Positions 12,878-23,599 of a DNA stretch of 48,973 nucleotides are shown here, piece by piece. Position 1 is the stretch's first letter, and each line of letters opens with the position of its first letter. The stretch is from Smittium mucronatum (taxonomy: Eukaryota; Kickxellomycota; Harpellomycetes; Harpellales; Legeriomycetaceae), in contig LSSL01000642.1 of assembly GCA_001953115.1 (NCBI GenBank), positions 1-48,973 on the forward strand, in the 5' to 3' direction. The position numbers and the translations under genes are program-made. The notes under the pieces are model-generated. The model did not search any database. It was not told where the DNA came from and was given only the letters and a program-made list of their open reading frames with translations.

Positions 12878-12880
12878 GTA

Positions 12881-14229
12881 TGTTTGCATTTGTGCTTACT
12901 TGTAAATCTGTTATTATACCAGCAATTATTTTATATCATTGTATAAATCAAAAATTTTGGCCAATTTTGATAGTAAATATACACAATAAAGAGTAAAGCA
13001 GCAAATTAAATGCTAAAATGATTAGTTTGAAAAAAAAGAACCCATTTATTCTTGATATGTTTGTTTAGAATGCTAAATGCTATATATTTATAAGGTTGAG
13101 GTATTATTTTCGGCTAAAATGATATTAATTCAACTAATTTATTATCAAATCGACCATTTTCAATAATGTGCTAAATAAAATCGATTAGATTTCAAATAAA
13201 AATCGACCAAAATTACCCGGCAAAAATCCATCTCCATATAATGGCTAAGCTATAAATACCCATTTAATTATTTTACAATTGGTAATATATATACAAATTT
13301 TGTCAAACTGTTTAAAGCCATTAATCATTGTTAAATTCTAAGAGAATTCACTAAAAATATTCCTGTAAATCTTATTAAAATACTAACAGTTTGTTAATAA
13401 GTTTTTGAATTCGTTATTAATCTATTTGGCTTAACTGAAAATTTGTCAAATAAATGAATATCGGTACGAAACCAGTTGTATAACTATAAAAAAACCTCAA
13501 AGACACTAACCTGATTTAATAGTTAAGTCAAAATCAAAAATTGTTCATAATTTGAATTTAAATTTATACCATTTGGATCTAAATTTTTTTTAGCTAATAA
13601 AAAAAACTTATCTATATGTGATAAAAATATAGATGTCAATTTTCAGTGTGGAGTTTGCAGTGTGCAGCGTGTTGTGGGCTCCAATTAATGCTTATTATAC
13701 TGAAAGCAATTCTATTAATAATGCATGTTGTATTAGTTTTTTTTCAACATATTTTTTAGATGAATCCTAATTTTTTTGCATCACTAATTAATAATTTCTG
13801 ATTATTTATTTATGAATAATAAAAAAATTTAAACTTGGTGAATGTTTTTTAAATAAAATTTAAAAATATTTTTCAATAAATTTATTTTTTCATAAAAAAA
13901 ACCCTTCACACTTGTCTTATCGACAAAATTGTATTTTTATTTATCTTTTTAGGTCTCCAGGCATTTTTTTGGTTTATTATAAGTTTAATTGAAATAATAC
14001 TCGTGTTTTTTGTATAGATGAGATATTCGTTTATGTGCTCACATTTTTTTTGTTTTTAAAAGTAAATACACGCGAAAGAAATATCTCTCCAGTTTTTTAA
14101 CAAATTTTTACTGAAAATGAAATCTATATATTTAAAAAAGACTTTCATTAAATCTACTTTCGAAAGAGATATTGTTAATTGATAAGAAAATCCTGGAAAT
14201 GCTTTCTTCCTGGGTTCATCAGTCATTTA
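12881..14229. other. A+T-rich gene-free stretch
   Basis: I see no gene. A short GC-richer patch at about 13645-13685 contains repeated CAGTGTG-type words but no structure I can name. Confidence 0.45.
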
Positions 14230-15130
14230 ATAGATAAATTAAATTGTCATTGTCATTATCATTAGAAATAAGTTGGAATAAATTAATCTTTCCACTATCT
14301 TTTTTCATCTTATTGTAGATAATTTTTCCATATTCGGTACAATAGAAGACCTCAGAATCTTCGATGATTTTTTTGATATTATTGTGAACTCTATTAAATT
14401 ATTTCTTTTTCATTCACTATATTTATTCTTTATCGCTCTGTTCGATCTTTCAGTACCGTTTTTAGTAGAAGGAACTAATATATTGTGACCTTCGAACCAT
14501 GTGTCATTTTTTTTTGAAATAGGTTTTGCCTATTTTTTCAAGTATATTAGTCAAGTTTTCAAATTGAACCCAGTTTTTCAGAAATAAAAATTCCCCTTTT
14601 TCGAAAATTCCCCCCATGTATAACTTTTGAATAAATTTCAAATCACTATAAATGTAGTTCTTGAATGGATTCTTGTTGAGGACAAGTATTTTATACAAAT
14701 TCTTTGATACATGCGCCCAACAATGTCCGCGAAATATTTATGTATCAAAATTTTTTATTTGATGAGGATAATTGTGGCTCAGAATCAGCCAAAGGGGTTT
14801 CAATACCCCAATTGAATTTATGTCTTGAAATTTGTTTTTTTATTGATGTAAGACCCGGATATGGCTATCAGAGTCATTTTTTTTAACAATGGAAATAGCA
14901 ACGGGAAAAAAATGTAAAATGTAAGAGAAGCCGACACCGATCACGAGATAAAAACCATCTATGAGATTAAATGTCTTATCTAAGTGCATTTTTTTTGAGT
15001 ATCTTAAATTCTCCGATTGTTTTTCCCAACGTTGGTATGCATCTTATGAAATTTATTTCACAACAATAGTCTGAAATATATGATTAATTGCAATTTTCTG
15101 AGTATTTATTTTTTTAAAAAAATTCTTCAA
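14230..15130 (-). pseudogene. Mutator-like (MULE) transposase pseudogene, copy 1
   Basis: From about 14982 down to 14507 a single minus-strand frame, broken by only two stops, reads as the core of a MULE transposase. Motifs in order are HLDKTF (the HxDxT/Y block with the first catalytic Asp), VIGVGFSYILHFFPVAISIV (the hydrophobic strand ending in F-P-V-A), HCWAHVSKNLYK (14725-14690, the hallmark C-W-A-H-V-x-x-N block) and a helical stretch FIQKLYMGGIFEKGEFLFLK. A frame change near 14507 leads to VPSTKNGTERSNRAIK, matching the P-S-T-N-N-x-x-E-x-x-N block that carries the catalytic Glu. The position expected for the second Asp, before HCWAHV, reads as a histidine-containing LILSHN. The N-terminal zinc finger was not found and no terminal inverted repeats were recognised. 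It is inactive. Confidence 0.65.
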
Positions 15131-16052
15131 AATTATCTAAAGTAATGAATTTTTTCTTTATATTCCTTTGGTTAAAATGTATTATCGTAGAATTTATTTT
15201 TCCTATATCAAATTAAATATAATAGTCCTCTATAACCCGTCTAATTCCACTTGATTTTTTCCCATTACTACAGAGCTCTTTTATAGATTCTTTTTCATCT
15301 ATTTTTTTGTTTACATAATTGAGAGTATGAGGTTTAGATCTGTACAATATAATTTTACCGCCTTAATATTTATCCACGCTCAGATCAACATCGCATGTGC
15401 ATAAATCCTTATTACTACAGTATTAATAAACTGATTTACAAATCAATAAATTTTTAGAGATATAAAATTTCCAAAAATATCTGTCGTTTTAAAAATAACT
15501 AATTTCGATCACATCCCAAACTATCTTTTTTCTTAGGATTTTTTGAGATTTTAGTAAAGAAATATAAAAAAAATTTTTATGTAAAGTCGGAAAATAATTC
15601 TCTGTTAAGCTAAATTCATATTTATTTATAGTACCATATTTATTTTATGGCTAAATTTTGCTTAACTTTAGCTGAGTATAATGTTAAATATATTCAAAAT
15701 GCGTAAAACTATACTTATCCAATAATTTTCGCAAATTTTTTTTATAAATTTTTTGTATTTTTTATTTTGGTAACTAAAAAATACATAATTAAATTTACTG
15801 AATGGATATATTTCGTAAATCATGAAAATTTAAAAAAGGAAAATAGTAGATTTAAATTTGTGAAATGATTCTATTGGACTTAGAAAAATATAAAAAATTG
15901 TAGATCTTAATTTATTTTAGTCTATTTAATTTTAAATTATCCGATTGTATTACAAATTGATTGATTTTGTTTCATTTTATTATTTGAAATGTTTTTATCC
16001 TATTTTTAATATATCACACAAGGATTTTGATTAAGAGGGTTTGGTTTAAATT
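15131..16052. other. A+T-rich gene-free stretch
   Basis: Degenerate minus-strand sequence may include the decayed N-terminal part of MULE copy 1 (short open pieces around 15150-15400), but no motif is secure. Nothing else was seen. Confidence 0.4.
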
Positions 16053-18640
16053 TTGCTGCGGAAATTGGACAAATTCCATTTCATCAAATACAAATTTACC
16101 CATTGTAAATTTCGCCAAATAGAAATATCGCCCAACGGAAATTTTGCCAAAAGGGGATATTTTCTGATGATAATTGGTCAAAACTATTACTTACATGGTC
16201 AATTCATGAAGTTTTTTTTTGATAAGCCATCTTTTCTATAAAATTTTTTTTTTTTCGTTTAAAATTTTTACATTTCTGAAATACATATAATTGGAGCCTT
16301 CTTCTAAAAAAAAGATAAATATAAATATAAATTATTATTTTATACCAGTTTTGATTTTTTTTATATTATTATAATCCTGGTATAATATAAAAAAGTTTGC
16401 AACAATTGCATAAATAAACTAAGCTACGAAAAATGCATAAAATTTTATCGATAAAAGTTTCAGAACATCTATATTCTATTTTTATTTAGAGCTTCACAGA
16501 ACCAATATTCAAATACTAGATAAGTTTATGTTTTATTTTATGAATTATTTGAAACAAATAAAGTTAAAAAGTAAATTGATTGTCAAATTTCATTGAATAA
16601 AGGGGTTTTCAGTTGAAATCTTTTACATGTTTTAAATTAAAATTATATCGAATACAAGCAATTTATTAATGTTCAAGTATTCTATTCCATAAAATAAAAT
16701 ACTGTGGTTTGAAGTTTCGCTTTGAAGCTTTTGAGTAATGGTTACATAATTTTTTTGGGCTTTTATGTAATTTCTTTGAAATTTTAAATTCTTTAATAAA
16801 CTACTCCATTTCATGTTTCTCTTTCTCTAGTTTATCAAAAAAAATAATAATCCAAAAGATGGTTTTTTTATGCCAACAATAAAGAAAACTTTTTTTCTAT
16901 GCCTTAATGTGGTTATTGGTTTATGGGAGCATATTTATATCAAAACTGTAATGTTTACAAAGAAAAGAATTATATTTTGCTGTTCTTACTTGCCTCAAAC
17001 CTCTTAAAACCACACCAGATACATATTTTTCATCAAAGTAAAATAACCAACTGAACTAGATTACTTGTTATCGCTAGTAAAAGAACTTCCAAAACCATCT
17101 TCAGATCCTGTGGTGGGAAAAAAACCAGTGAAATCAGACAATAAACGTAATTTCTTTTTTATTTATCCACGTGGTCGTTAAATTTATTCTGCAGACTGAA
17201 CCTCTGAACAGCCCTGTATATGTTCTAAAAAAACGAAAAAAACACAATGACACAGCAGTAGAGGAGAAAAGCGAAGTGTTTGCGTCAATTATTGGGGATT
17301 GAAAATATGATATTATTGTTTTTTTGGGGACCCTTATATAACCTTTTTCTGATAATGTATTCATTAATTATCCCCAGTGCCAATGAATAGCTTTCTTCGC
17401 GTTTATTTAAAAGTAAGCAATAAATGTGAGGGAAAAATGTATTTTAATAGCATCCATGGATGGAAAATATCCGATAAAATAACGAAGGAGCTGTTTTAAA
17501 AGTTCCATCAGAAATCATTGTATTGGTGTTGCACAAAACCTCAAGGTTTTCTCTAGTAGAAAATATTATTGATTTACTTTGTGCAGTTTCACATAAATTT
17601 GAATATATTATTATTATTATTTTTTCAATGTGAGAAATTTTTCTACGGGTACTTCTAGTAGCTTTTGAACTCTCTTCGTCTCCTTTTTTTTTTTTGTTCT
17701 CTCGCTATTTATCATTTATTTAGGGAATTTCTTTCGGTAATTTTTGCCATAAAAACAGTTTAGAATAAACCTAATCATAATAAATGATTTTAGTTAGCTT
17801 TTGATTTTTATCTCAAATGCTTTTTCTTAATCCATTTTTTAAAAAATACAGTATCTATTCATTTGAAATCGTTTAAGTGATCATATTCAAAGTTATCAAT
17901 CACTTGAAGTGGATAATTTTTTTTTTAGCTTTTCCTAATCTTTTTAATGTACATGAAAAGTAAATTTAACATTTTTTATAATGGTGATTTTTTTTTAGTA
18001 TCCGATTTTTTCGTAAACTAACGCTTTATCATTCCTGTTTTTCAGAATAAGCTTGGGGTTTCTGGCATTATCTTTAGTTACATTGTTAATTTTAAAGTAA
18101 AATATCTTTAAAATTAATATTGATATTTAATTCTTGTATTTAAATAAAAAAAATTCTATAAAAAAAGTGAATTGATATAAATTTTTCTGATGATTTTAAA
18201 TTAAAGGCATTTTAAGTGTCAGATAAATAAATTTACTCATAAATATGCCATTTAGTGAAAAAAATTTCTTTCTAAAACATAGTGTATGTTCATATTTTAT
18301 GTACCATTAACATGGAGCTGACTTAATTAAGAAAGAAAATCCATAAAAGATCTTGAAAAGCTGTTAAAAACTCTCAAATAGAGCGAATATGTAAATTTAT
18401 TTACATTTTATGACAAAGAAAGCAAATATTTGGGTTCTAACTCAAATTATTAGATAATGAAACATACTTTCCGGATTTAAATAAAATGTCATAAAAAGAA
18501 ATTTTTTTATTATAGGTGGAATATGCCAAATATTTTTGGACGAAATGTCCATTAGATATATTTTCCATTCAAAAAATTAATTGGGACAAACGTTTTTGGG
18601 ACATTTAGTTTTGGATGAAATGTCCTACAACCGTTAATAG
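16053..18640 (-). mobile_element. Putative MULE DNA transposon of about 2.6 kb with degenerate terminal inverted repeats
   Basis: A MULE transposase pseudogene (minus strand, about 17590-16632) sits between two regions that resemble each other in inverted orientation. The left (about 16075-16165) carries iterated ATTTCGCCAAA / ATTTTGCCAAAAG-type words. The right (about 18510-18630) carries GGACGAAATGTCC and GGATGAAATGTCC; its reverse complement reads GGACATTTCGTCCAAAAA. Similarity between the ends is only around 70% and patchy. MULEs typically have long TIRs flanking one transposase gene, so the arrangement fits. The exact ends, and any 8-11 bp target duplication, remain unresolved. Confidence 0.5.
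16632..17590 (-). pseudogene. Mutator-like (MULE) transposase pseudogene, copy 2 (different family from copy 1)
   Basis: On the minus strand the domain order is well kept. IIFSTRENLEVL leads into SDGTFKTAPSLFYRIFSIHG (first catalytic Asp, GAT complement at 17507-17509), then LLLNKREESY. In the 17364-17134 frame follows ISYFQSPIIDANTSLFSS, then AVSLCFFRFF. After a frameshift come NIYRAVQRFSLQNKFNDH and ISLVFFPPQDLKMVLEVLL, and finally WSSLLKNLKFQRNYI (about 16810-16760). This is the DGTF...DFE...CFFHF...ALAFVP...HPxIWxxLxxLKxEQ layout of the MULE family with G-C-F-F-H-F. The D-F-E block reads Y-F-Q and the zinc-type C-F-F-H reads C-F-F-R, so the second catalytic Asp and other key residues are lost. 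With frameshifts and stops it cannot be active. The N-terminal zinc-finger region upstream of 17590 was not recognised. Confidence 0.75.
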
Positions 18641-19005
18641 AGTTTTTTAATTTTTTTTATGAGTTTGAGTGGCTGTTTCAACTCTATTTTTCGTTTAAAA
18701 TACATTTTGACTATCTTTATTTTCTGTTATCGAAACTGTTTCTGTTTGTCTGATATTATCGGTTGATTTTTATATTGTATTTACCACCAATTTTCCTTGA
18801 TGAAGCCTTCTGAATTAGTCCAGATTTTCCTCTGACTTCTTTAGAGTAGTCCATCTGCTCCATAGCGGATGAGTTTTTTTTTTTTGTATCATGGAATTTT
18901 ATTGTTAGATGACGTCATTAAAAACTATACTAAAAAAATTTGAAAAAAAGAAAAAGACGTATAGAAAAGACTATTATCCTAAATAAAATATGATCCTCTG
19001 CTGGA
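18641..19005. other. A+T-rich stretch, no gene seen
   Basis: A minus-strand open piece near 18900-18760 (reading SAMEQMDYSKEVRGKSG in part) has less A/T-driven composition than its surroundings. It matches no family I recognise and might be a decayed transposon N-terminus. Confidence 0.3.
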
Positions 19006-19364
19006 CTACCGGGTGCGTACCTACGGGAAAAGGGTTCAATCTACCAACCTAAAGACCCCCCCCCCCTGGCATTGCTTCAAGTAGGCTGGATGACTGAGGT
19101 TACGTGCAGTCAAGAATTAAGCTCTTTGTCAACGAACAATAGTTCATTGAATCTACTGAGCTCCTACTCAGAGCCTATTACTAACAGGATTAATAAAATT
19201 AGGCTCCTATCCAGCCGTGGGATTGATCGACATGGCTTTCCTACAAATAGCTGTTAGACGCTGAGATCCGTCTGACTGTCGAACGCTGGACTTGTGCACT
19301 AGACTATGTCTCAGCTGTGCTAAACGATCGGTTCCTCCTGTTTCGAGATGGTCCTCCTCTGGAA
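19006..19364 (+). repeat. 359-bp sequence, first copy, abutting the assembly gap
   Basis: It is base-for-base identical to 19681-20039, including an 11-C homopolymer, and stops exactly at the first N. It is richer in GC than the desert and resembles the base composition of the downstream retrotransposon. Short open frames on both strands give no recognisable protein. It may be leader or terminal-repeat sequence of the 20.3-24.2 kb retrotransposon. Confidence 0.9.
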
Positions 19365-19680
19365 NNNNNNNNNNNNNNNNNNNNNNNNNNNNNNNNNNNN
19401 NNNNNNNNNNNNNNNNNNNNNNNNNNNNNNNNNNNNNNNNNNNNNNNNNNNNNNNNNNNNNNNNNNNNNNNNNNNNNNNNNNNNNNNNNNNNNNNNNNNN
19501 NNNNNNNNNNNNNNNNNNNNNNNNNNNNNNNNNNNNNNNNNNNNNNNNNNNNNNNNNNNNNNNNNNNNNNNNNNNNNNNNNNNNNNNNNNNNNNNNNNNN
19601 NNNNNNNNNNNNNNNNNNNNNNNNNNNNNNNNNNNNNNNNNNNNNNNNNNNNNNNNNNNNNNNNNNNNNNNNNNNNNNNN
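19365..19680. other. Assembly gap (316 Ns)
   Basis: The bases are unknown. Open frames that run across the Ns are artefacts. The gap lies between two identical 359-bp copies, so the true sequence may contain no gap and only one copy. Confidence 1.
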
Positions 19681-20039
19681 CTACCGGGTGCGTACCTACG
19701 GGAAAAGGGTTCAATCTACCAACCTAAAGACCCCCCCCCCCTGGCATTGCTTCAAGTAGGCTGGATGACTGAGGTTACGTGCAGTCAAGAATTAAGCTCT
19801 TTGTCAACGAACAATAGTTCATTGAATCTACTGAGCTCCTACTCAGAGCCTATTACTAACAGGATTAATAAAATTAGGCTCCTATCCAGCCGTGGGATTG
19901 ATCGACATGGCTTTCCTACAAATAGCTGTTAGACGCTGAGATCCGTCTGACTGTCGAACGCTGGACTTGTGCACTAGACTATGTCTCAGCTGTGCTAAAC
20001 GATCGGTTCCTCCTGTTTCGAGATGGTCCTCCTCTGGAA
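19681..20039 (+). repeat. 359-bp sequence, second copy
   Basis: It is identical to 19006-19364 and starts exactly at the first base after the gap. It continues without a break into the tandem repeat at 20059-20140 and then the retrotransposon. The perfect match, with both copies ending at the gap, points to one genomic locus present on two overlapping contig ends. Confidence 0.9.
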
Positions 20040-20058
20040 TCGCTGACCTCCGAATCGC

Positions 20059-20140
20059 GTGCGCTATTTCCACTACTCTCAACAAAGAATAGTGCAACTC
20101 TGTGCGCTGTCTCCACTACTCCCAACCAAGAATAGTACAA
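20059..20140 (+). repeat. Two imperfect 39-bp tandem units
   Basis: 20059-20097 and 20102-20140 both begin GTGCGCT, contain CCACTACTC and end AAGAATAGTRCAA. They differ at a handful of positions and are separated by CTCT. They lie about 190 bp before the retrotransposon's first ATG, so they may belong to its leader. Confidence 0.8.
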
Positions 20141-20329
20141 ATTAAAAATTACAAATTAAATTTAAAAACTTATAAGATATATGCTATTGTATATATTCTC
20201 GATGATCTTAACATCTTTTCTTTAGTTAAGGCACTCTACCAGCTAAAGAATAAGATTTCCTAGTTTTTTAAATATCATAAATATTTTCAAGATATATTCA
20301 AACTGTTTTTAAACCAAATTTCAAAGTCA

Positions 20330-21090
20330 ATGTCTTCAGATACTCAAATAGCAGGAATCGTTATATCTATCAAGGCTCTAATAGTCAAGATTGATGTTTT
20401 AACAGTGAAAAGGGTAGTTTAATCTCCAGTGAGAGAAGATCCACATCTTTCTTTTAACTGTCCAACCACCGTTCTTAGCCTTTACCCTAAGCTAGAGGAG
20501 CTTATTACATCAATTTTTGACGACTTTTACATTACTAATATCATGGAGAAATAGAAAAAGGATACAAATAAGCATATCCAAAATATAGAAAGATAAACTA
20601 AAAGTTTCTTCTTAGATATCTTTCTTCAAGCTCGATAAAAAAGACCTACTCAGAGCTTTACGCTATAAATGTCGAGCTCGCTCGTGGGACACGGCTTATC
20701 TATTTTTTTATTCACATTGGTCTAAAAGTGAATCCTAATCTAACTTTGGACTAACCCATAGTTAACATTCTTATCACCATAAGATGCATAATGATAAATG
20801 TAGCGACAATGGATACACAATCCAAAATAGACAATATACACAATGGGTTTGTTTTTAAGGGAATAACAGAACAGGTCGTGGAATCCTTATTTAAGTCACT
20901 GATGAACAGCGAGTATTTCAGAGAAAATCTTGCAGCGATCAAGTCTTATAAGAGACCTAGAGCCAGAAAGAATATTCTAGGGCGTCATCTGTTTGGAGGG
21001 AGTTTGAGCCCTATCATCACTATTCTTGCAAAGAATCTAATCGCCGAAGCTACAGAGAAAAGATTGGCTTTCCATAGCTTCAGAGCATAA
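20330..21090 (+). pseudogene. Gag-like N-terminal region of the DIRS-like element
   Basis: ATG at 20330 opens MSSDTQIAGIVISIKALIVK. After a stop the frame continues SPVREDPHLSFNCPTTVLSL then YPKLEELITSIFDDFY, which aligns with the LYPELEEVxPSxxxDFF block of this polyprotein family (a homologous LSEVLPLIKKDFF lies in the 1-1860 element). After further frame changes, 20791-21090 is open for 99 codons and includes SYKRPRARKNILGRHLFGG, a basic, arginine-rich tail as expected before the RT. The function would be nucleic-acid binding/packaging. Identification rests on recall of the family and on the RT that follows. Confidence 0.55.
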
Positions 21091-21159
21091 TTACAGAGAA
21101 GATTCAGGGGACGAGATCGCAGGATCCATTAAGAGCTGCAACCGCTCTTCCAGTAGGAG

Positions 21160-22700
21160 TTCGCCTCTAGATGTTCAAGAGAGCTTGTTAAAAGCCGCTG
21201 AACATCCAGCATGTTAGGAAAATCGTAGAAAAGGGTTTCTGAATCTCTTTCAGGGAGCAGAAACCTAATAAAACGTATTCGGAGGAGAAGATAACAATAA
21301 TTTTTGTATTCAATGCCGCTTGAATTTCTGAAGGTCTTCAATGACAGACCTGCCTCTAAAAAAATACTTAACAGGTAATAAGACTAAGACGGAACAGCCC
21401 AAAATTGTGCTTCTCATAGTACCACCTCTACTGAAATTACATCCGAAAGATACAAGCGAAAGCTCACACGAGAGGTTTACCAGACCCTGAAAGAAGAATT
21501 AGAGACATTGCAACAAAAAAGACGATGGATGAAGTGGAGAACCCCAGACCGGGGTTTTACAGTAACTTATTTTGTATACTAAAAAATACTGGAGAGTTAG
21601 GATCAGTTCGGGACGTAAGTAAACTGAGTCTGTGCCTCGAGATAAGGAATTTCAAGATGGAGAGCATACAGTCAATCTGCAAGTTAGTACGCAGAAAAGG
21701 CTACATGAAATCAATGAATTTTAAAGACAGTCTACTGCAAATAATGATTCAAAAGTCATGCAGGAAGTACTGTAGACTCTGAAGTAACATTTTATATTAT
21801 CGGCTCCAGTTCTTTCCTTTTTGTCTTTTGTAAAGTCCTCATACTTTCATGAAATTTTTGAGCCCAGTATTAAACCGAGAAACAGTACAGAAGACCAGAG
21901 AATCGGTATACTTGGACTATCTGCTGGTAATCGGGGGAGAAAATATTTTTGACTTTGGCTAATCTCACAGCTACATATCAAACTGACTGAGCTTGGATAA
22001 CTGATAAATATTTCAAAATCAGAGCTGAATTATTTGAAAAGAAAAACTCTTCTAGATATGACTATACACAGCTAGAAAATGTCATTAAGGGCACTTAATT
22101 CAAATATCATAATCTGTACCATTAATTGTGAAGCTTATTTCTTCTGGGTGCAAATAGCTCAGATTTTTAACGAGATTTATAGGAAAGGCGCAAATTATGT
22201 CAATAGCGCTTCTCCCAGGTCGATTAATGTCACGCAGCTTTTGGAACTAAATACCAATCCTGGTTGAGGACAGTTTCTCGGACATCTACAGTGATCCTTA
22301 CAGACCTAGCTATCCAGAATCTAATTTTTTGGAGGGACCATTTGAAAAATTGGAATTTCCTGTAATTCAGATCAGAAAATCTAGAGATATAAATATTTAC
22401 GGACGTGAGCGACATCGCTTGGTGAATATTAGTTAGAGATACCCTCTACGCAGGATTATCGAGAAAGTCGGAGGCTACGTTGCACATCAGCTACAAGTAT
22501 TTAATCGCTGTTCTGTATGCCCTAACCGAAAAAGATGGTAGAAAAATCGTTTCTGATTTACTCAGACAACAAGACCATATGTAACAATTTAGGAAAACTG
22601 GTGGTGCTACCTCTCCAGAGTTTCTCGAGATCTCTGAACACATGTAGAAGCACTGTATAGATGTAAAAACCATTTCACAGGTAAGTTACGTATCATAAGT
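21160..22700 (+). pseudogene. Reverse transcriptase and RNase H remnant
   Basis: RT motifs: PGFYSNLF (21549-21572), then FKMESIQSICKLVRRKGYMK and SMNFKDSLLQIMI (first Asp region). A frame change leads to FFPFCLL-stop-SPHTF (usually LPFGLSLSPxxF) and VYLDYLLVIGG. The catalytic box is YLDY (21909-21920) instead of YLDD, so the second Asp is lost. RNase H motifs: IFTDVSDIAW (22393-22422, first Asp), EATLHISYKYLIAVLYAL (Glu helix), YSDN (22559-22570, in another frame) and GGATSPEFLEISEH. Frameshifts separate almost every block. The RNase H style, with SDN and G-G-T-S-P-E-L, is that of DIRS/Ty3-related elements. It is inactive. Confidence 0.75.
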
Positions 22701-23599
22701 GCTGAATCCTGAGACGCACCGAATCTAATTACTGTCCAGACAGAGTGCTACCTATCACTTAGGCATTTTTTATACCGGTCAAGAAAAACGGAAAAAAAGA
22801 TGCAGACATCTTTGCATCGTCGATGAAAAATAAGACGAAGAAATTCTTAAGTTGGTTTCAAGACCACCAAACGATTGGCCAGAATGCACTAAGGTTCAAA
22901 TGATCGATCTGGAATAGTCCATACTGATGCCCATCAATGAAATAATTTCACAGAATATAAAGAAAGCACGACGATAGCGCATAACCATAACCATAATTAT
23001 ACATGCATGGAATTGGTAAATTTGAATTTCAGACATAATTTCCCTTTTAATAACCCAACCCCACATGATACAGGCAACCGAGTTGATCCTGGAACCGAAA
23101 AACGGAAAGTAACCGCTTAACAAAAACAAGTACATGGATTTTCAGGGGTGTAAAATTGGCGGAGCTCCCTCAAGAGCAATGGTGTCTCCGAAGCTATATT
23201 GGCTTTTAAAATGGAAAAATAACGTGCGGTTAGGAGAAGAACTACTTATTATCTGATCCAAAAAATTACAAAGATTGGTAGGAATCACGGTTAGCAATTC
23301 TGAGATAGCAGAAAAAAAAGCCTTAAATTACTCAGACTATATATATATCAAATATAAGTTGAAGGTAAGCAAAATCGGGATTTATAAATCTGTTATATTT
23401 AATCTATCACCAATCCCTCAGCGGATCAGCTAAAGTGAATGTATACTAAGAATAATTTAGCCCTGGAAGGGAAGAGCATAACTGATTTTATTAGGACTGC
23501 CATATAAATATCACAGGAGATCGAGTTCTTCAGGAGAACAGTCCATAATGGAGGTATGAAAATAAAACTACTAACCAGTAGGGCATAATGTTTACAGGC

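Larger units (their letters stand above)
11493..12880. mobile_element. DNA element with about 130-170 bp terminal inverted repeats, no coding content
   Basis: The left arm (11504 to about 11640) and the reverse complement of the right arm (about 12740-12877) agree at about 85-88% by eye. They share the blocks AAAATGATRCAAAA, CAAAATTTATCATT, AATTAAGCAATTARAGCAA and ATTATGTATATCAATACAA in the same order. Weaker similarity continues about 30 bp further inward. The interior of about 1.1 kb has no long ORF and no transposase motif I can see, so the element looks non-autonomous. The arms are better preserved than those of the 3.9-kb and 26.8-kb elements, which suggests a younger insertion. Flanking target duplication was not resolved. 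Confidence 0.7.

Noticed and set aside
13645..13685. Short GC-rich patch with repeated CAGTGTG words
   Set aside because: It is too short to assign; no tandem period or inverted structure is clear.
17030..17302. Plus-strand open pieces that look like a two-exon gene end (LLSLVKELPKPSSDPVVGKK, then TEPLNSPVYVLKKRKKHN)
   Set aside because: The minus strand of the same bases reads as successive conserved blocks of a MULE transposase in correct order. The plus-strand reading needs an unusual donor and matches no family I know.
19292..19932. Long open frames of 136-194 codons across the assembly gap
   Set aside because: Most of their length is Ns, so they are artefacts of translating unknown bases.
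20190..20290. tRNA-like sequence on the minus strand (TAGCTGGTAGAG followed by ATCATCGAG)
   Set aside because: The anticodon and T stems do not pair, the D arm is truncated and no acceptor stem forms. At best it is a decayed tRNA-derived fragment.
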